Source: Ampullaceana balthica (lineage: Eukaryota > Mollusca > Gastropoda > Lymnaeidae). From it: DNA of 64,000 nucleotides. The stretch spans positions 124,771 to 188,770 of the forward strand of contig CALYLW010000724.1 in the NCBI GenBank assembly GCA_944989445.1, written 5' to 3'. Made by a program: the position numbers and the translations under genes. The notes below the pieces were generated by a model. It had not been told where the DNA came from, did not search any database, and was given only the letters and a program-made list of their open reading frames with translations. This document shows positions 41,721 through 54,328 of the stretch, piece after piece (the first letter of the stretch is position 1; each line of letters begins with the position of its first letter).

Positions 41721-42473
41721 GTCTAGTTAAAACTAAAGCTTCTTTTGAGCCCCAATTATTTGCCAACTGTTATCCTCATTCATCCTTTGCTCATAAAGAG
41801 AAAAAGGTACCGCCCAAAAGGGAGCAAACCAATTCCTCCTTCCTTTTCTGGTGGGAGAAAGGTGCTGGGTACAAGACTATTAGTTATTAGGCACTCAAAT
41901 GTAAACACGTTCGTTTGTTTATGATCTTAATGATCGGACCACCACGATGTAATCGTAAGCGGAACTTGATTGGCCTATTTTCCAACTACGGAGATAACCG
42001 ATAGACAACTTCCCACAATTCACTGTAAACCTGGCCACATGATCCACCATTTTTGTTTACCCTTTCTACGCTGCGATCTGCGGAGGATTCCATTTAGGTT
42101 TACTAAGCAATGAGAATAACAAAGTAGTTTTGTATCTTTGAATTATGCTATTTTCTGGATAGTTTACAATATGCATATTGTTGATTAAAATAACTTGCAC
42201 AAGTGGCATAACTTTTAATCGATTCTCTAAGGTCATTACCGAAAATAATAAATAATAAAATTAAAATATATAAAATAAAGTTTAACGAAACCAAAGTTTA
42301 AAGTTTAAGACTTGCGCTTGGGTCTTGTCTTAACTACCAACTTAAACTTACAGTATAAATAATAAAGTAGCTTTTTAAATTATAACAGTATCAGTGGTCT
42401 GAGCAATTCCGTATTATTAATTATAGAATATATATAGGCCTATATAAATATATAATATTTAATAAATGAATGG
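41721..42473. other. Non-coding, AT-rich
   Basis: Short open frame to 41890 without recognisable similarity; the rest AT-rich. Nothing supported. Confidence 0.5.
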
Positions 42474-43150
42474 TGCCGTTACGGTATGATAACGTGTAAG
42501 TTAGTAAAAAAAATAACTTGCACGGTATGATACAGTGTAAGTTAGTAAAAAAATTAACTTGCACGGTACGGTAATGTTTTAATGTAAAAAATAGACAACT
42601 AAACCTAACCCTGACCCTAAAACTAATAATATTAATTACAATATAATGTCAATGTTAAATTGATTTAATTAGTTTTAGTCCCTGTATTACTGTATTTGTT
42701 TTTCTATTTAAAGTATTTTAATGTAAAAAATAGACAACTAACCCTAACCTTGAGTAGCCTTTTGACCCTAAAACTAAAAGATCTAATTTAATCGTAATTA
42801 TAATAAGAATTTTTAATTGATTTCAATATATTTGTTTTTCTATTTTAATGTAAAAAATAGACAACTAACCCTAAAAGTAAAAGATCTAATTTAATCGTAA
42901 TTATAAGAATTTAAGAATTGTAAAAAAAAGAAAAAAATATTAGTGTCAACCGAAAATCGAACCCATGCCTGTTCTTCTACATTACGTTCTCTAGTCCAAC
43001 TTTCAATCATGAGACCACGGAAGTTCGGTACTTTTTGTAAATTTTAAAAAATTATAAATAAGTGACTACAAAACCGTCTCTGCGCATGCGCAAATACCGT
43101 GTAACTTAGGAAAAAAATAACTTACACGGTATGATACCGTGCAAGTTAAC
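42474..43150. mobile_element. MITE-like element with terminal hairpins and a tRNA-like interior
   Basis: The left end has two hairpin units with stem GTGTAAGTTA / TAACTTGCAC (42494-42565). The right end has the same unit near 43098-43150 (GTGTAACTTAGG ... TAACTTACACGG). Inside, the block TTTTAATGTAAAAAATAGAC then AACTAACCCTAA occurs three times (about 42577, 42718, 42844). The minus strand at 43027-42957 resembles a tRNA: CTTCCGTGGTCTCATGATTG then a long variable part and GGGTTCGATTTTCGG. Confidence 0.65.
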
Positions 43151-43496
43151 ACTACGTTAATAAATTTGGTAGGGGTTTGAGTTTGATATTCAATCAACTC
43201 AATGTCAATGATATTGATCATATTGTTTCAATTTTTTTTTGAGTGACTTTTACTGAATGTTACTTTTTGGAAGAACCTAGCCTACAAATAACAATCTACA
43301 TCAACTACAGATAAAATGACTACAATACAATCTACAAAACTGGAATTATTAATATTGCTAAATTAATAGATGATTTATGACATGCACTGCTTAAAACTGA
43401 GCCTGCACTTCTAATTCTTAATCTTTGTCATTCATTCTCTTTGACTTAACTAACATTTAGTCATTTAGTTTTCAGTTATAATTATAGTATAGTTTA
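43151..43496. other. Non-coding, AT-rich
   Basis: Nothing recognised up to the TA target site of the Tigger-like element. Confidence 0.5.
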
Positions 43497-44986
43497 CAGA
43501 AGAACCCACTTAACTCGACCACGGTTAACTCGCCAACCCGATTAAGTAGACGTTTTTTATTGGAACCGCCAAATTCTGTCTTTGTCTTAGCATTTTCTCT
43601 ACAGTTATGTCAATTTTTAAAGTCGCCGAACCCTAATATCTCGAGCACAAAAGAGGGCCAAATTTGCAACTTAACGTTGGTTATCTCGATCCCCGTCTGT
43701 GCGCCTAGCGACGCACTCTCGCATTTTTATTTAAAAATAGCATCGAAATCTCGCTTTCCTCAAGACTTCCCTCTATTGTGTGATTCTACTAGATTTCAAT
43801 AAAAATTACTGGATGTTTTTATCTTGTTTCACTTTGATCCGTGTGTGAATTAGTTTGACGTGTCTCTATCGAGTATGTATTCTCCCAAGGTGCTCGAAAA
43901 TCGCGTTATCTGTCTTTAATCGTCATTATTTCGCAGTGCATGTTATATTATTATTAAACTTAATTCATTTCCTGATGCATTAATCATTTATATTTTAAGA
44001 TAAAGGAATATCTTTAGAAAATAAAATAAAGGTTTGTATCGAGGATCGACAGTGGTTTTTATTTTATATTGGTAAATTTCTGCTGTTAGTTGGTGCACAT
44101 ATGCATTTTGTTGTTAGCAAACATGTATGTACATTTTTATAGCATGCCGATCGCTTCATCAAACAAATAACGGCGACGCTGTTGTGTAAAAATAACCCCC
44201 AAAAACATGTGCATGTACATTCTCATTTATTAATGCTAGTGATGGATCGATATCAAAATCATAGGGTGCTTACTGTAAACAAGGCTCCCCAGATTTTAGG
44301 ATATATAATATAACAGACTACAGACAGTTTACCCACTCTCAATCTCCCACACCATTGTTGTTGTTGGTTAGTCCGATTAGCATCAAGTTACCGAAGGAAT
44401 TCTGAGTCCATTGTAAGCTGAGGGGACGGACTCAAGGAAGATAGTTTGGAAGAGAATGGTTCAGGGACTATGAGGGGATGTGTAGGTTACACGGGGCAGG
44501 TTATTTATTAGTGTAGCTTGTAAGGAAAGTCACGCAAGTATCCTCCAAGGCACAGTATCACTCAATCTGGGAATCACTGCTGTGAATGATGCTAACTCAG
44601 CAGAAACAGTATAACAAACATCAAGCCCCATTAAAAAAACAAAAACACTTTTTGTTAACTGGGAGCACGCGAGAGAGGTGACACGATGTCGCCAACGGAC
44701 GTGGCGGGGCAGGAGTAGCTGAATTCATTATGTTAACGTAACAAAGGGTTATATTTAAACGGCCCTTAAAAACAAAAGGTCTTAACAACCTTAGGAAAGA
44801 GTGAAGAAATATAAGGGTCCCGATATTCCGATACGATTCCGATTAATCGTCCCATCACTAATTAACGCACGTCATGTACATAACGAAATTTCAAGTACAT
44901 GTTAATATTTTGCCGCCATATTGGTTTTTATTTAACTCGATCATCGGTTATCTCTACGCCTTTTATCAAACCCCGGGTTCTACTGT
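43497..44986 (-). mobile_element. Tigger/pogo-like element (family T), copy A
   Basis: Termini CAGAAGAACCCACTTAACTC and CCCCGGGTTCTACTG (ending 44986) are flanked by TA on both sides. Interior has segments shared with copies B, C and D: AACTTAACGTTGGTTATCTC, TTTCAATAAAAATTACTGGA, CCATATTGGTTTTTATTTAA. No transposase frame; 1490 bp, non-autonomous. The phrase GGTTAACTCG-type ends are typical of Tigger-like elements. Confidence 0.82.
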
Positions 44987-45701
44987 AGTATTAGTATTGC
45001 AATTATTGATTTTGGTCTTGTTGTTTACTATTTACTAGTAAGTTTACTTAGTAATAGTACAAATGAGATAGGTATACATTCACTCCTAAAAAACTTAAAA
45101 ATAAACAAAGCTACTGGCACAGATGAATTGACTGCAAGGTTATTAAAAGAACTTAGCAATGAACTGTCCCCAATCCTTGTAGTTCTTTTTCAAGCCTCTC
45201 TTAATCAGGGTAAAGTACCCCATGATTGGAAATTAGCCAACGTAACTCCACTCTTTAAGAAAGGTGATAAATCAGACCCTGGTAATTACAGACCTGTATC
45301 ACTTACTAGTATCACCTGTAAATTAATAGAACACATAATATATAGTAGAATAGTTAATCACCTAGACAAATACATCAACACGACTTTTGAAAAAACAGAT
45401 ACTGTGAAACACAATTAATATGTTTAATAGACGATCTATCAAAAGGCTTAGACAATAATGATCAAATAGATACAATATTACTAGACTTCTCAAAGCATTT
45501 GACAAAGTTCACCACCTAAGTTTACTTAAAAAACGTAACTACTTTGGAATCTCAAGTTCCTTACATCACTGGATCCAAGACTTCCTTTTGGGTAGGGAGC
45601 AAACTGTAATAATTAATGGATCTAAATCTGCACCAATAAAGGTTAACTCAGGAGTTCCACAAGGAATTGTGCTAGTTCCCCTAGTCTTTTTAATTTATAT
45701 A

Positions 45702-47093
45702 CAGTCGAAACCGGTTAAGTCGATGGCGTTGGGGTATGAAAAATGGCGTCGAGATAACCGATGATCAAGTTAAAACGAAAACCAATATGGCGGCAAAATA
45801 TTAACGTGTGCTTGAAATTTCTTTATGTACATGATTAATTAGTTAGCGTTAATTAGTGATTGGATGATTAATCGAAATCGTATCGGAACCCTAATATTTC
45901 TTCACTCTTTCCTAAGGTTGTAATGACCGTTCGTTTTTAAGGACCGTTTAAAATTTAAATATAACCATGGTTCCAGCTCAGGAAAACGGGAAAAAGTCGG
46001 ACATTCTTAAAAATAAATTCTCAGCCTTGAAAGTCGGGAAAAGTTATGACTAATCGGGAATTTATATATATATATATATATATTTATGCCGAAGTAAAGG
46101 ACTTTGATTACGCCTCTGTCATGTTTCGATTCCATTTAATGAAAAATAAGTTACCAGTTTATAATTGTCTGCGCATGCGCTAAAAGGTAAAATTTTACGC
46201 TTCGCCGTGTCACAGCCGCTCGCGTTTGCTGTCGTATCAGTGAATTTAAAATACAAATAAACAAATATGGTTATTTTAAGTTTAATGCTTTTGACGTGCA
46301 GGATATCTGTTACTATCAGAACGTTCTCAAATTTCCTCAGTCAATCAAACTTGTAATAAATAAAACTATTGTGGCCTGGACCGTTGATCACAGCACTCTG
46401 TGGGCTGTGTGTTCTGAGTTAGAGCTCGGCCGGCAAATAAGTCTAAGCGAATTTTTAAAAAAATCATTCCTTATCAGAGATGATTTCATTTCATCATCAC
46501 GCGCGTGTTAGTCACAGTCACGTATCTTACTGGTAACAAACTTTTAAAAGAATAATAATTTTTTTATTTTATTAAATAAAAACCACAGTGGATTCTCGAT
46601 AGAAACCTTTATTTTCATTTCTAAAGTTATTCGTTTATCTTAAAAAATAAAATGATTACTACATCAGAAAATGAATTAAGTTTAATAATAATATAACATG
46701 CACTGCGAAATGACGATTAACGACCTCTAACGCGATTGTCCAGTACCTCGGGGGAATACATACTTCATGGATACACGTCGAATTATAATTCACACACGCA
46801 AAACATCCGGTAATTTTTATTGAAATCTCGTAGAATCACACAATAGCCGGAAGTCTGGAAGAAGAGCGAGATGTCAACACTGTTTTGAACTAAAAATGCC
46901 AGAGTGCATTGCTAGGCCAACCGACGAGGATCGAGCTAACCAAGTTTTAAGTTGCAAATTTGGCCCTCTTTTGTGCTCGAGGTACTAGGTTTCGGCGACT
47001 TAAGACAAAGAGAGAATTTGGCGGTTCCAATAAAAAACGTCGAGTTAGTGGGGTGGTCGAGCTAACCGAGCTCGAGGTAAGACGGTTCGACTG
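45702..47093 (+). mobile_element. Tigger/pogo-like element (family T), copy B, inside the LINE
   Basis: Termini CAGTCGAAACCGGTTAAG and CTTACC-complement AAGACGGTTCGACTG, flanked by TA (45700-45701 and 47094-47095). Removing it restores F-L-I-Y-I-N-D-L-P-N-N, a standard LINE string, so the boundaries are certain. 1392 bp. The central part from 45967 to about 46560 differs from copies A and C and contains a 71-residue open frame (46296-46511) of unknown origin. Confidence 0.95.
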
Positions 47094-47411
47094 TAAATGA
47101 TTTACCCAACAACATCTCAACAGGAACAAAAGTTAGGTTAATATTTGTATAATCTATAGAACAATTAAATCAGAACAAGACAGCAAATTTTTACTAAAAG
47201 ACTTAGATGAATTAATAAAATGGGAAACTAACTGGAGTGTATGTCTTTCCACCCAGAAAAGTGTTAGCTGTTAAGAGTAACAAAGAAAAAGAAACAAATA
47301 AATTCAAAATATTTCATTCATGGAAAAGAACTAACCGACTAACCCAAACTAAAGATGCAAAATACTTAGGATCATATATATATATTTACCCTCAATTATG
47401 TATGACTGACT

Positions 47412-47918
47412 CACGCCTAACGCTAAGGGACATCACTATGGTTTTTTAAAGATTGAAAATATAGACTTAAAAATCATAATCATTTTGGTTTCCAGATTAA
47501 CATTAGCCAAACAACACACACATTTATGACGTCAGCATTTGTGTTGTAAATAGTGTTAAATGACTCAAAGAGTTTTTATTTGGTGCAGTAATTTGGTGCG
47601 CTGCTTTCTAAAAGTAGTTAAAAAATCGTGTGGTGATTAGCACTGTAAAAAAATATTATATAAATACTTTGTGTACATTTCAGGAATATTTTGTATTTAT
47701 CATACAAAGGAAGGATAAGTTACTTGGGCCTTTGACACAAAAAAAAGTGGGCATGGTAGGCACCCTACAACCCCTATTATAAAATACTTTGTGTACATTT
47801 AAAGGAGTTTAATATTGCGTATCTATCATACAAGGGCAAGTTATTTGGGCTTTTCAAAAAAGGGGGCGCCGCAGCACAACCTAGTTCTTAATAAATGAGA
47901 AACTACATGTACTGTATC
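47412..47918. mobile_element. Unclassified insertion in the LINE
   Basis: Separates two adjacent LINE coding segments. Contains TTTGGTGCAGTAATTTGG and AAGTAGTTA-type sequence also seen at 12290-12345, next to hAT-derived sequence, and two internal direct repeats (ATAAATACTTTGTGTACATT at about 47660 and AAAATACTTTGTGTACATTT at about 47781). Exact ends and target duplication not established. Confidence 0.55.
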
Positions 47919-48550
47919 ATGGAATCTCCATGTCAATGAAGTTATTAAAAAATCAAACAAAACTCTAGGCTGTATAAAAAGAAACTTTTACAAATGTAAT
48001 AGAGATATAAATTATAAAACTAAAATGCTACCTCACCTTGGTGAGACCTGTACTAGAATATGCATCTTCTGTATGGGATCCCATCCACCAAAGAAAACAT
48101 TGATAAACTAGAACAAATTCAAAAAAGGCCTGCCAGATTCATTACTGGAGAATATTCAAAACTGAAAAGAATAACACCATTAGTTAAATCATTAAACCTT
48201 GAAACACTAGAGGATAGAAGAACCAAGAGTAAAGTAGTAATTTATACATAAAGCAATTAATTTCTAATTTAGAAATACAACACAAAGATAACTTAATACA
48301 ACCCTCAAATAGACATAAGGATAAAAACACCATTCTTATTTCCGTATGCAAGAACAAACACATACAAATTTTCATTCTTCCCGTCCGGAATTCGGGCATG
48401 GAATGGGTTGCCTGAAGAAACCAGAAAAACCAACACTTTATCAACATTTAAAACTCTAATAAGAAATGCAGGACTAAACACAAACCACAGATAAGCGTAG
48501 GACGCAATAATCTTCTGTATAGAAGGAGCGTCTGTAACAGATAAGATAAG

Positions 48551-50859
48551 AAATGGGTCTTTATATTTATTATATATATACCTTATATTCTGGGCTTACC
48601 CCCTCCTTTACTGTTAAAATATAGGTTTTAAGCTATTTTCACCATTTAAGACCACCCCTTTTCCAACACACACCAAATAAAAATTAAAAAACATCAGATT
48701 TGCTTTCAGTATGGTAATGTACTGTATTCTGGTGCTGTACTGTATGAACAGGTACAAATTATTTTGCTTTACTGTATGTACAGACACTAGTGCTTTACTG
48801 TACAAAACCAGCCAATAACAGCAAACTATGTATTTTCTCCTCAGCTTCCCCCTCCATCTAATGGGGGAACGGAACGAACGGTCATATGATAGAACAGGGT
48901 ATAAGATTATATTTTAAGACCTTACCGAACTTTTGAGATATTTAGAGGTTAAAAAGTCGTCTTATATGCCGGAATATACAGTACTGAATGACTATGATAT
49001 ACTGTGTATAATGATAGTTGAGCTCACAATAGCAATACATGTAGTGCTTTAGACGCAACCCATCAGTAACAGTATTTACTATTTACCATTAGTCTAAGTA
49101 CAATACAAACTGTAGGTCAATTACTATTACTAGCCTATATTCTATTATTAATCTTTTATCAATTTAATGTTGATTAATTATTTGTTTCTAACTCAAACAA
49201 TAAGTTTGACAGTGTCTGTGATATCACATTCATCCAATGCCAATTGAAAATCATAGTAATGTATTTTTATTTTTTAAATCATTAAGCAATTGCTCTAATA
49301 AATTCCCAGACATACTTTTAACACATATTGCAACAGTGAACAGTCTAGTGGAAAGCTGATGATATTTGTTTCTTTATTTTTCATTGTTTTTAAATTCATA
49401 AAATAATGAATCTGCTTATTTTTAAAAATAAAGTTTAACTATCTCTACGATTTTTGTTTTTTAGCTAATAACCATCTAATATTAAAAGATACTTCAGTAG
49501 CACGGTCACTTGAACTCAAAATGCAATGATATATTTCCCTGGCTTTTCATTAAAAAAAAAGAGAGAGAAAATGTGTTCCCATTAAGAGTTAAGTACAGTT
49601 TTCTTTTGTAATTCCATTTCTTACTAGTCTTATTGGCTATTTCTTTTTAGAAATAAAGTGTCCTTTGAAAAATCATTGCTGCTATCTCTCAGAACTTCTT
49701 CTTTAGCGAATTTCACTTACCACAAAAACAGCTTTTATCTTGCTTTCTATTCCCAGAATGGATGAACTGAAAAACCAGTAACTGATCTGATACGGTTTTA
49801 ATGATACATGATGAACATTTTTCTTCCACCCAAGCAGGCTTAATTTAAACTTGTTAACATTTCTTGTCAGTTATATGCAAGTTTTTTAGTACCCCATATG
49901 TCATTTTTATTAGTTTTGTCCCATTATTATCATCCCATTAAGTACAGATTTTAACTTGTGATGTTCGCCTATTTATTTGATCAAAACCAATCCTGTGTGC
50001 ATCAGCATTTTTGATGACCAGTTAGCTACAAATCTTCTTTAAGTTTTCTCCTTCAGACAAATCCTTCTGTAACCTACATCATAAACCCTACCCCTTGTCC
50101 TGGCAAACCATCACAAGTTTGTATTCGATTTCATGTTACCCGACTATCCCACATTGTTGCTGAACACAAATCTGTCAATTCATTCCACTCCTTTGCTCCA
50201 CCTCTTATGTTTCAGATATGACAATGCTCCTGTGCTCTCACCTAAATTTTCAATACTCAACCACTCTCTCCTTTTTCTTTTCTTTTAATGATGCCTATTT
50301 CCTTACTAAATAATTGCAAAAAATGTATCAAGCTCTGGCTGGCCATTTTAAACCAGCCAATGGGCAGCAGATTGGACAGTACTGCCTTACATTGTTCAGA
50401 CTTTCCCAATTCAAATCATATGATTATTTTGGTATAACATAGCTTGAGTATATGTTAACTCATATCATTCATATGTCTTTGCTTTCATTTGCTTTTACTT
50501 TTAGCTTTTGTTATTTTAGTTGTACATGTAGTTGAAATATCAGTAAAAAAAATAATTTTTAAGCTGCTGTGCTGGTCATAATTTAATGTAGTTGATATTT
50601 ATGGGTAAAATAATATACACTTTTACAGCCATACCTATTTTAAGACTGCAGAATTATAAATTGAATACTCGGACTGACCATTTAAAATAAAATTATTTGT
50701 TGGGTGCTAGCAAAGTCATTTATAAAAAACTACTACACTTTCAAATTATGTCATTCATTTGGTCTTTAAATTTTTTCATTTCAGTTGTACAATTCTTATT
50801 TCCAAGTGACTTAATTTTAGACTTTTTTAGTCGTGCTGGACTGAATTTTTCTTATTGAT
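48551..50859. other. Upstream region of the AMPK beta gene
   Basis: AT-rich with no ORF. Directly before the start codon, TTTTTTAGTCGTGCTGGACT at about 50822-50841 could be a splice acceptor (TTTTTTAG) for an exon that begins in the 5' UTR, so the true promoter may be further upstream. No core promoter element can be supported. Confidence 0.5.
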
Positions 50860-50973
50860 ATGGGAAATAGCAGTTCAGCAAAAAATCGCCATGGTTCAGG
50901 AGAGGATACTGCTCCCACTCTAACAGCTTCAACCAGATATGCAGAAGCAGATGTTATTGAACCTACATATAGG
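50860..50973 (+). CDS. PRKAB: AMPK beta subunit, first coding exon
   Basis: ATG at 50860 opens MGNSSSAKNRHGSGEDTAPT, then LTASTRYAEADVIEPTYR, 38 codons in phase 0, ending AGG before the donor GTAAGA. Met-Gly-Asn-Ser-Ser is a good N-myristoylation signal, as in animal AMPK beta subunits, which begin MGN. The beta subunit is the scaffold that joins the catalytic alpha and regulatory gamma subunits of AMP-activated protein kinase; N-myristoylation helps place the complex on membranes. The identity rests mainly on the carbohydrate-binding exon 8 kb downstream, which follows in frame. The sequence between myristoyl site and CBM is poorly conserved in the family, so this exon alone would not be conclusive. 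Confidence 0.85.
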
Positions 50974-51300
50974 GTAAGATTTTTAATAAGATTTTTTTCT
51001 TTCTGAACTGCATACTAATCTGTCTTATGCATTAAAGCATCTCCTAAATAGGTTAGGGGAGAACAAATTCTAAAATTTAGTTTTTTGTTGAATCGCTGTC
51101 ATTTTTCAACTGAATTTTTATTGAGGACATCTTTTAATGTTTTATCTTGTTGTTTTTTTCTTCCTTAATTTCAATAGGGCTTTTCCCAGGCTTAAATAAG
51201 AATATACTTAATGAATTCCTAATTGATATCTCTTTAAATTTTAAGAATTTCTATTGCATTTCTTTCAAAACAATTTTTTGTAGTCTTTTTTATGTAATTA

Positions 51301-51727
51301 GGGGCCGTCCATAAATGACGTCTCACGAATTTGGCCGCTTTTTAATCCCCCTCGTCCCACTTCATCACAAAAACTTAGACCCCCCCCTCCAATATGACGT
51401 CACAAAGCTTTGACACACACCCACCACCCCAAAAAGCTGTATGGTTTAATTGAAAATTTGCATGTTGCAAATTACTTTTTTGTCATTTAAGTATATATTC
51501 AATTTAAAGTAAGGCTGCATTCTAATAGCATAACAGGGGTGAAGCCATTAATATTAAATAAATAGAAAGCAATCAAATATTTAAGCTGAACAATATTTGA
51601 AGTTGTGCGTCTTTGATGTGAAGTCACATTTCTTAAACACCCTGACCCCCTCCCCCTCGTCACACATCATCACAAATGCATGACCCCCCTCCCCCCTAGG
51701 CGCGTAACGTCATTTATGGACGGCCCC
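51301..51727 (+). mobile_element. Complete Harbinger-like MITE (family H)
   Basis: Termini GGGGCCGTCCATAAATGACG and CGTCATTTATGGACGGCCCC are a perfect 20-bp inverted repeat. Flanks TTA (51298-51300) and TTG suggest a 3-bp TTA duplication with one change. Interior has two pyrimidine-rich blocks and AATATGACGTCACAAAGC. 427 bp, no ORF. Confidence 0.92.
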
Positions 51728-51884
51728 TTGTGTAAAAATAATAGTTGTTAAAGGTTTTTTTTATTTTGGGATGGGTCATAATAATGTAAATCTCAAATTT
51801 TCTAGAAAATTCAATCCACTGGACAATACTAATCAAAAATTTAAAATAAAAAAATATTTTAAAAAATGTTAATTCTAAATATTT

Positions 51885-52321
51885 TAAGGCTGGTACTGAT
51901 AAAAAAAAATTTTCTCGATTAATCTGGAAACATTTTTAATTGATTAATTTTGATTAATTTTATTTTTATAACACATACATGTATATAGATCCCGCTAAGT
52001 CGCAATTCATTATTTCGTGAAATCTGTTAAGTCACGATAATTCCATGGCTCCCAAATTTTGTGACGTAACCAGCAAATTCATTCTGCTATGCAAGAAATA
52101 AGGAAGAAAAACCTTTACTTATGCACATCTAAATACATGTAAATAATAATAGTACGAGGGAAAAGTATGTAAGTAACAAGAAATATAAATTATTAATAAA
52201 TTTGAAAAAAAAATTTTGAAATATTTTCTTGGATTTTAATCAAATTGTAATCGATCAAATTAATTTTAATCTATTAAAAATTTTAGCGATTAATTATTAA
52301 TCTTTAATTTCCGCAGCCCTA
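51885..52321 (+). mobile_element. hAT-type MITE with AAATATTT duplication
   Basis: Termini TAAGGCTGGTACTGAT and CCGCAGCCCTA, with the 8-bp duplication AAATATTT at 51877-51884 and 52322-52329. Subterminal runs of TTAATCGATTA-type repeats in both halves. Its centre (about 51975-52190) holds another repeat, ATAGATCCCGCTAAGTCGC..., which also occurs in reverse at 62195-62397. Confidence 0.85.
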
Positions 52322-52703
52322 AAATATTTAAATACCTTTATTTTTGGGGAGAGTTTTCCAATGTCAGTATAATTTATCAGTTTCTTGAAGTGTTCCAGGT
52401 TTCTCTAGGTTTGCATTTTTTTTTGAAGGTTTTTTAATTAAATTATTATCCTTTGGTTTATTTTGTTTAGTTTCTTAGATCTATAGACTATACAAGTAAT
52501 TATATTTTACTTTGAATTTTCTCAGAATCATAGGGATCACAGGTTTTCTCTTTAATGAGTTTTTTATATTATTAGAGAAGGTTTGATTTTCTTCTAGAAC
52601 CATCTAAGGATTATATAATTGTGTTCCTTTTTCTTTATCTTTATTGAGTTTTCTTGTATTTGAATGTTATGAAAGGAAGATGTACAAAATTACTTAGCAT
52701 AGC

Positions 52704-52912
52704 CAAGGGGTTGGCAACATTTTCTTTTGAGACCCCTTTGAGATGAGAAGAGCCAAAAGTTAATATTAACAAAATTTTCAACTTTTCAAAGAGCCGCTAA
52801 CATGAGTTTGAAAATAAGTTATTAATATTTGCACATGGTCACATAACAGAGAGCTGCATCTTGACATCGAAAGAGGGGCATGTAACTCGCGAGCCGCAGG
52901 TTGCTGACCCCA
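52704..52912 (-). mobile_element. hAT MITE with GGCTCGCGAG-type subterminal
   Basis: Left CAAGGGGTTGGCAACAT; right GCGAGCCGCAGGTTGCTGAC then CCCAG. The reverse of the right end (CTGGGGTCAGCAACCTGCGG) is a common animal hAT terminus. No clear duplication, about 209 bp, no ORF. Confidence 0.7.
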
Positions 52913-54286
52913 GGCTTAACCATATTTAGTAGTTACCTTCAAAATTTACCTGGAAAATATTTCACAAAAGATCTCACAGAAAAATTTAATAGAAACCAAA
53001 ATGGTATCTCACTAGAGTGGGACCTTCCTGGGGAATGAAAATTTGCAAGCAAATTGTATCCAACTAGGGCTAGGGCCTTAACTTTAAATGTATAGGTTAG
53101 GTAAATAGCTAAATAACAGTATGTATTTTTTCCCGGTTGCCATCAGGGGCTACGTCGTTGACATATAGTTTGCATACAAGCGAGTTTTAACTAAAATAAG
53201 TTTTTTTTCCCATTGCTATCATATCACATACTGTACTATATATGTCCTAAATTAATTTTTTTTAAACACTTGAGTGTTTTATGCAATTTGATAAGAAATG
53301 AAATTCCCTGAGGTGAATCCAGGAGAAAATGTGACACATAATCACATATAGATAAAGTCTAATACTAATGTTTTATTCCTTAGTTGTTTTGTCCAGGGAC
53401 TTCTTTATGGAGTCCAGGGACTTCTTTAAGGACAATACAGAATCACTTGCTCTGACTTATTACAAGTACTGAACTTAAAATGAATATTCCGATATAAAAA
53501 CTTACTATTACTAATTACATTCTTTTACTAAACCTAAGAAAAACACAAACAGTAAATTTTCATGCAAATAGAAATAGTATCATTGGTATTATAAAGTATA
53601 AACTCACTATCATAATCATAGTAATAGTAATAGTATACTGCTAATAGTACATGTACTACCATAGTCCCATAGCCTGTACTGTCAACATTTAAATTAAGAC
53701 ACTTTCACTTAGACTTAATGCTAAGTTAGTCTAAGGCAACTTAGTTCACTAAGACTAAGGCTTCTAAGTCTAAAGCCAAAGCTAAAAGTAAAAGGCATGC
53801 CTAGGCCTAAGAATCAAGAAGTTTATGAGTATACTGAGTATAAATTAAGGCCGATTTAATAAAAATGTAATGTTTAATTAAAGTAAGATACTGTCTACTC
53901 TACTCACTATAAGTCTTAGGTCTTAGAGAGTGATACTGAACTGTTAGTTATGTTACTATATAATATAACTATAAGGCAAGGCGTTACCAATGTCATTGGT
54001 AATAACTCAGTAACTAATCGGCATCCTTCCGCAAAACTCAGTAACTTGAAATTGTAAGAAGATTTCGGTGTAAATGTAAATCAATTGTCTCTGGCTCTTG
54101 GAGATACTTTTTTGTATATAAATGTTAAGTGTTATTGACCTTTCACCTTTTATTTAAGGTGAAGGTCACGGAAATGCTAAATAACCCAGATTTTTGTTTA
54201 CGTCGTGGTAAGCATCCACACGTCTGCTCGCTTCGGCTGACTCGGTGTAGCGTCATAATAATTAATTGGCTTTACTCCTTGTCAGG

Positions 54287-54328
54287 ATGGCAAGAGGTGA
54301 CTCTTTTATCAATCGTTTAGTTGAAGAG
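54287..54328 (+). other. Possible alternative first exon in AMPK beta intron 1
   Basis: In a CpG-richer patch (54190-54330) an ATG opens MARGDSFINRLVEE, 14 codons in phase 0, followed by the consensus donor GTAAGA. The phase fits the acceptor of the CBM exon at 58922. This pattern suggests an alternative promoter and N-terminus without the myristoylation site, or the start of another gene. No protein similarity recognised; this is speculation from local signals. Confidence 0.25.

Larger units (their letters stand above)
45062..48550 (+). mobile_element. LINE (family L), copy A, interrupted twice
   Basis: Coding pieces: 45062-45415 (ATGTDELTARLLKELSNELS, then PVSLTSITCKLIEHIIYSRI), 45405-45701 in a shifted frame (IDTILLDFSK for motif A, NSGVPQGIVLVPLVFLIYI for motif B), resuming at 47096 (NDLPNNISTG, KDAKYLGSYI), then 47919-48490 (NKTLGCIKRNFYKCNRDINY, KRPARFITGEYSKLKRITPL, FPYARTNTYKFSFFPSGIRA-like). 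It is cut by the Tigger-like element 45702-47093 and by an insertion at about 47412-47918. The 3' tail is AATAATCTTCTGTATAGAAG then GAGCGTCTGTAACAGATAAG with a (GATAA)-type end. The motif C Asp-Asp region was lost or decayed near 47140. CR1/L2-superfamily style; clade uncertain. Confidence 0.88.

Noticed and set aside
42596..42890. CCCTAA strings that look like telomere repeats
   Set aside because: They occur once per about 130-bp block within a local repeat, not as a (CCCTAA)n array.
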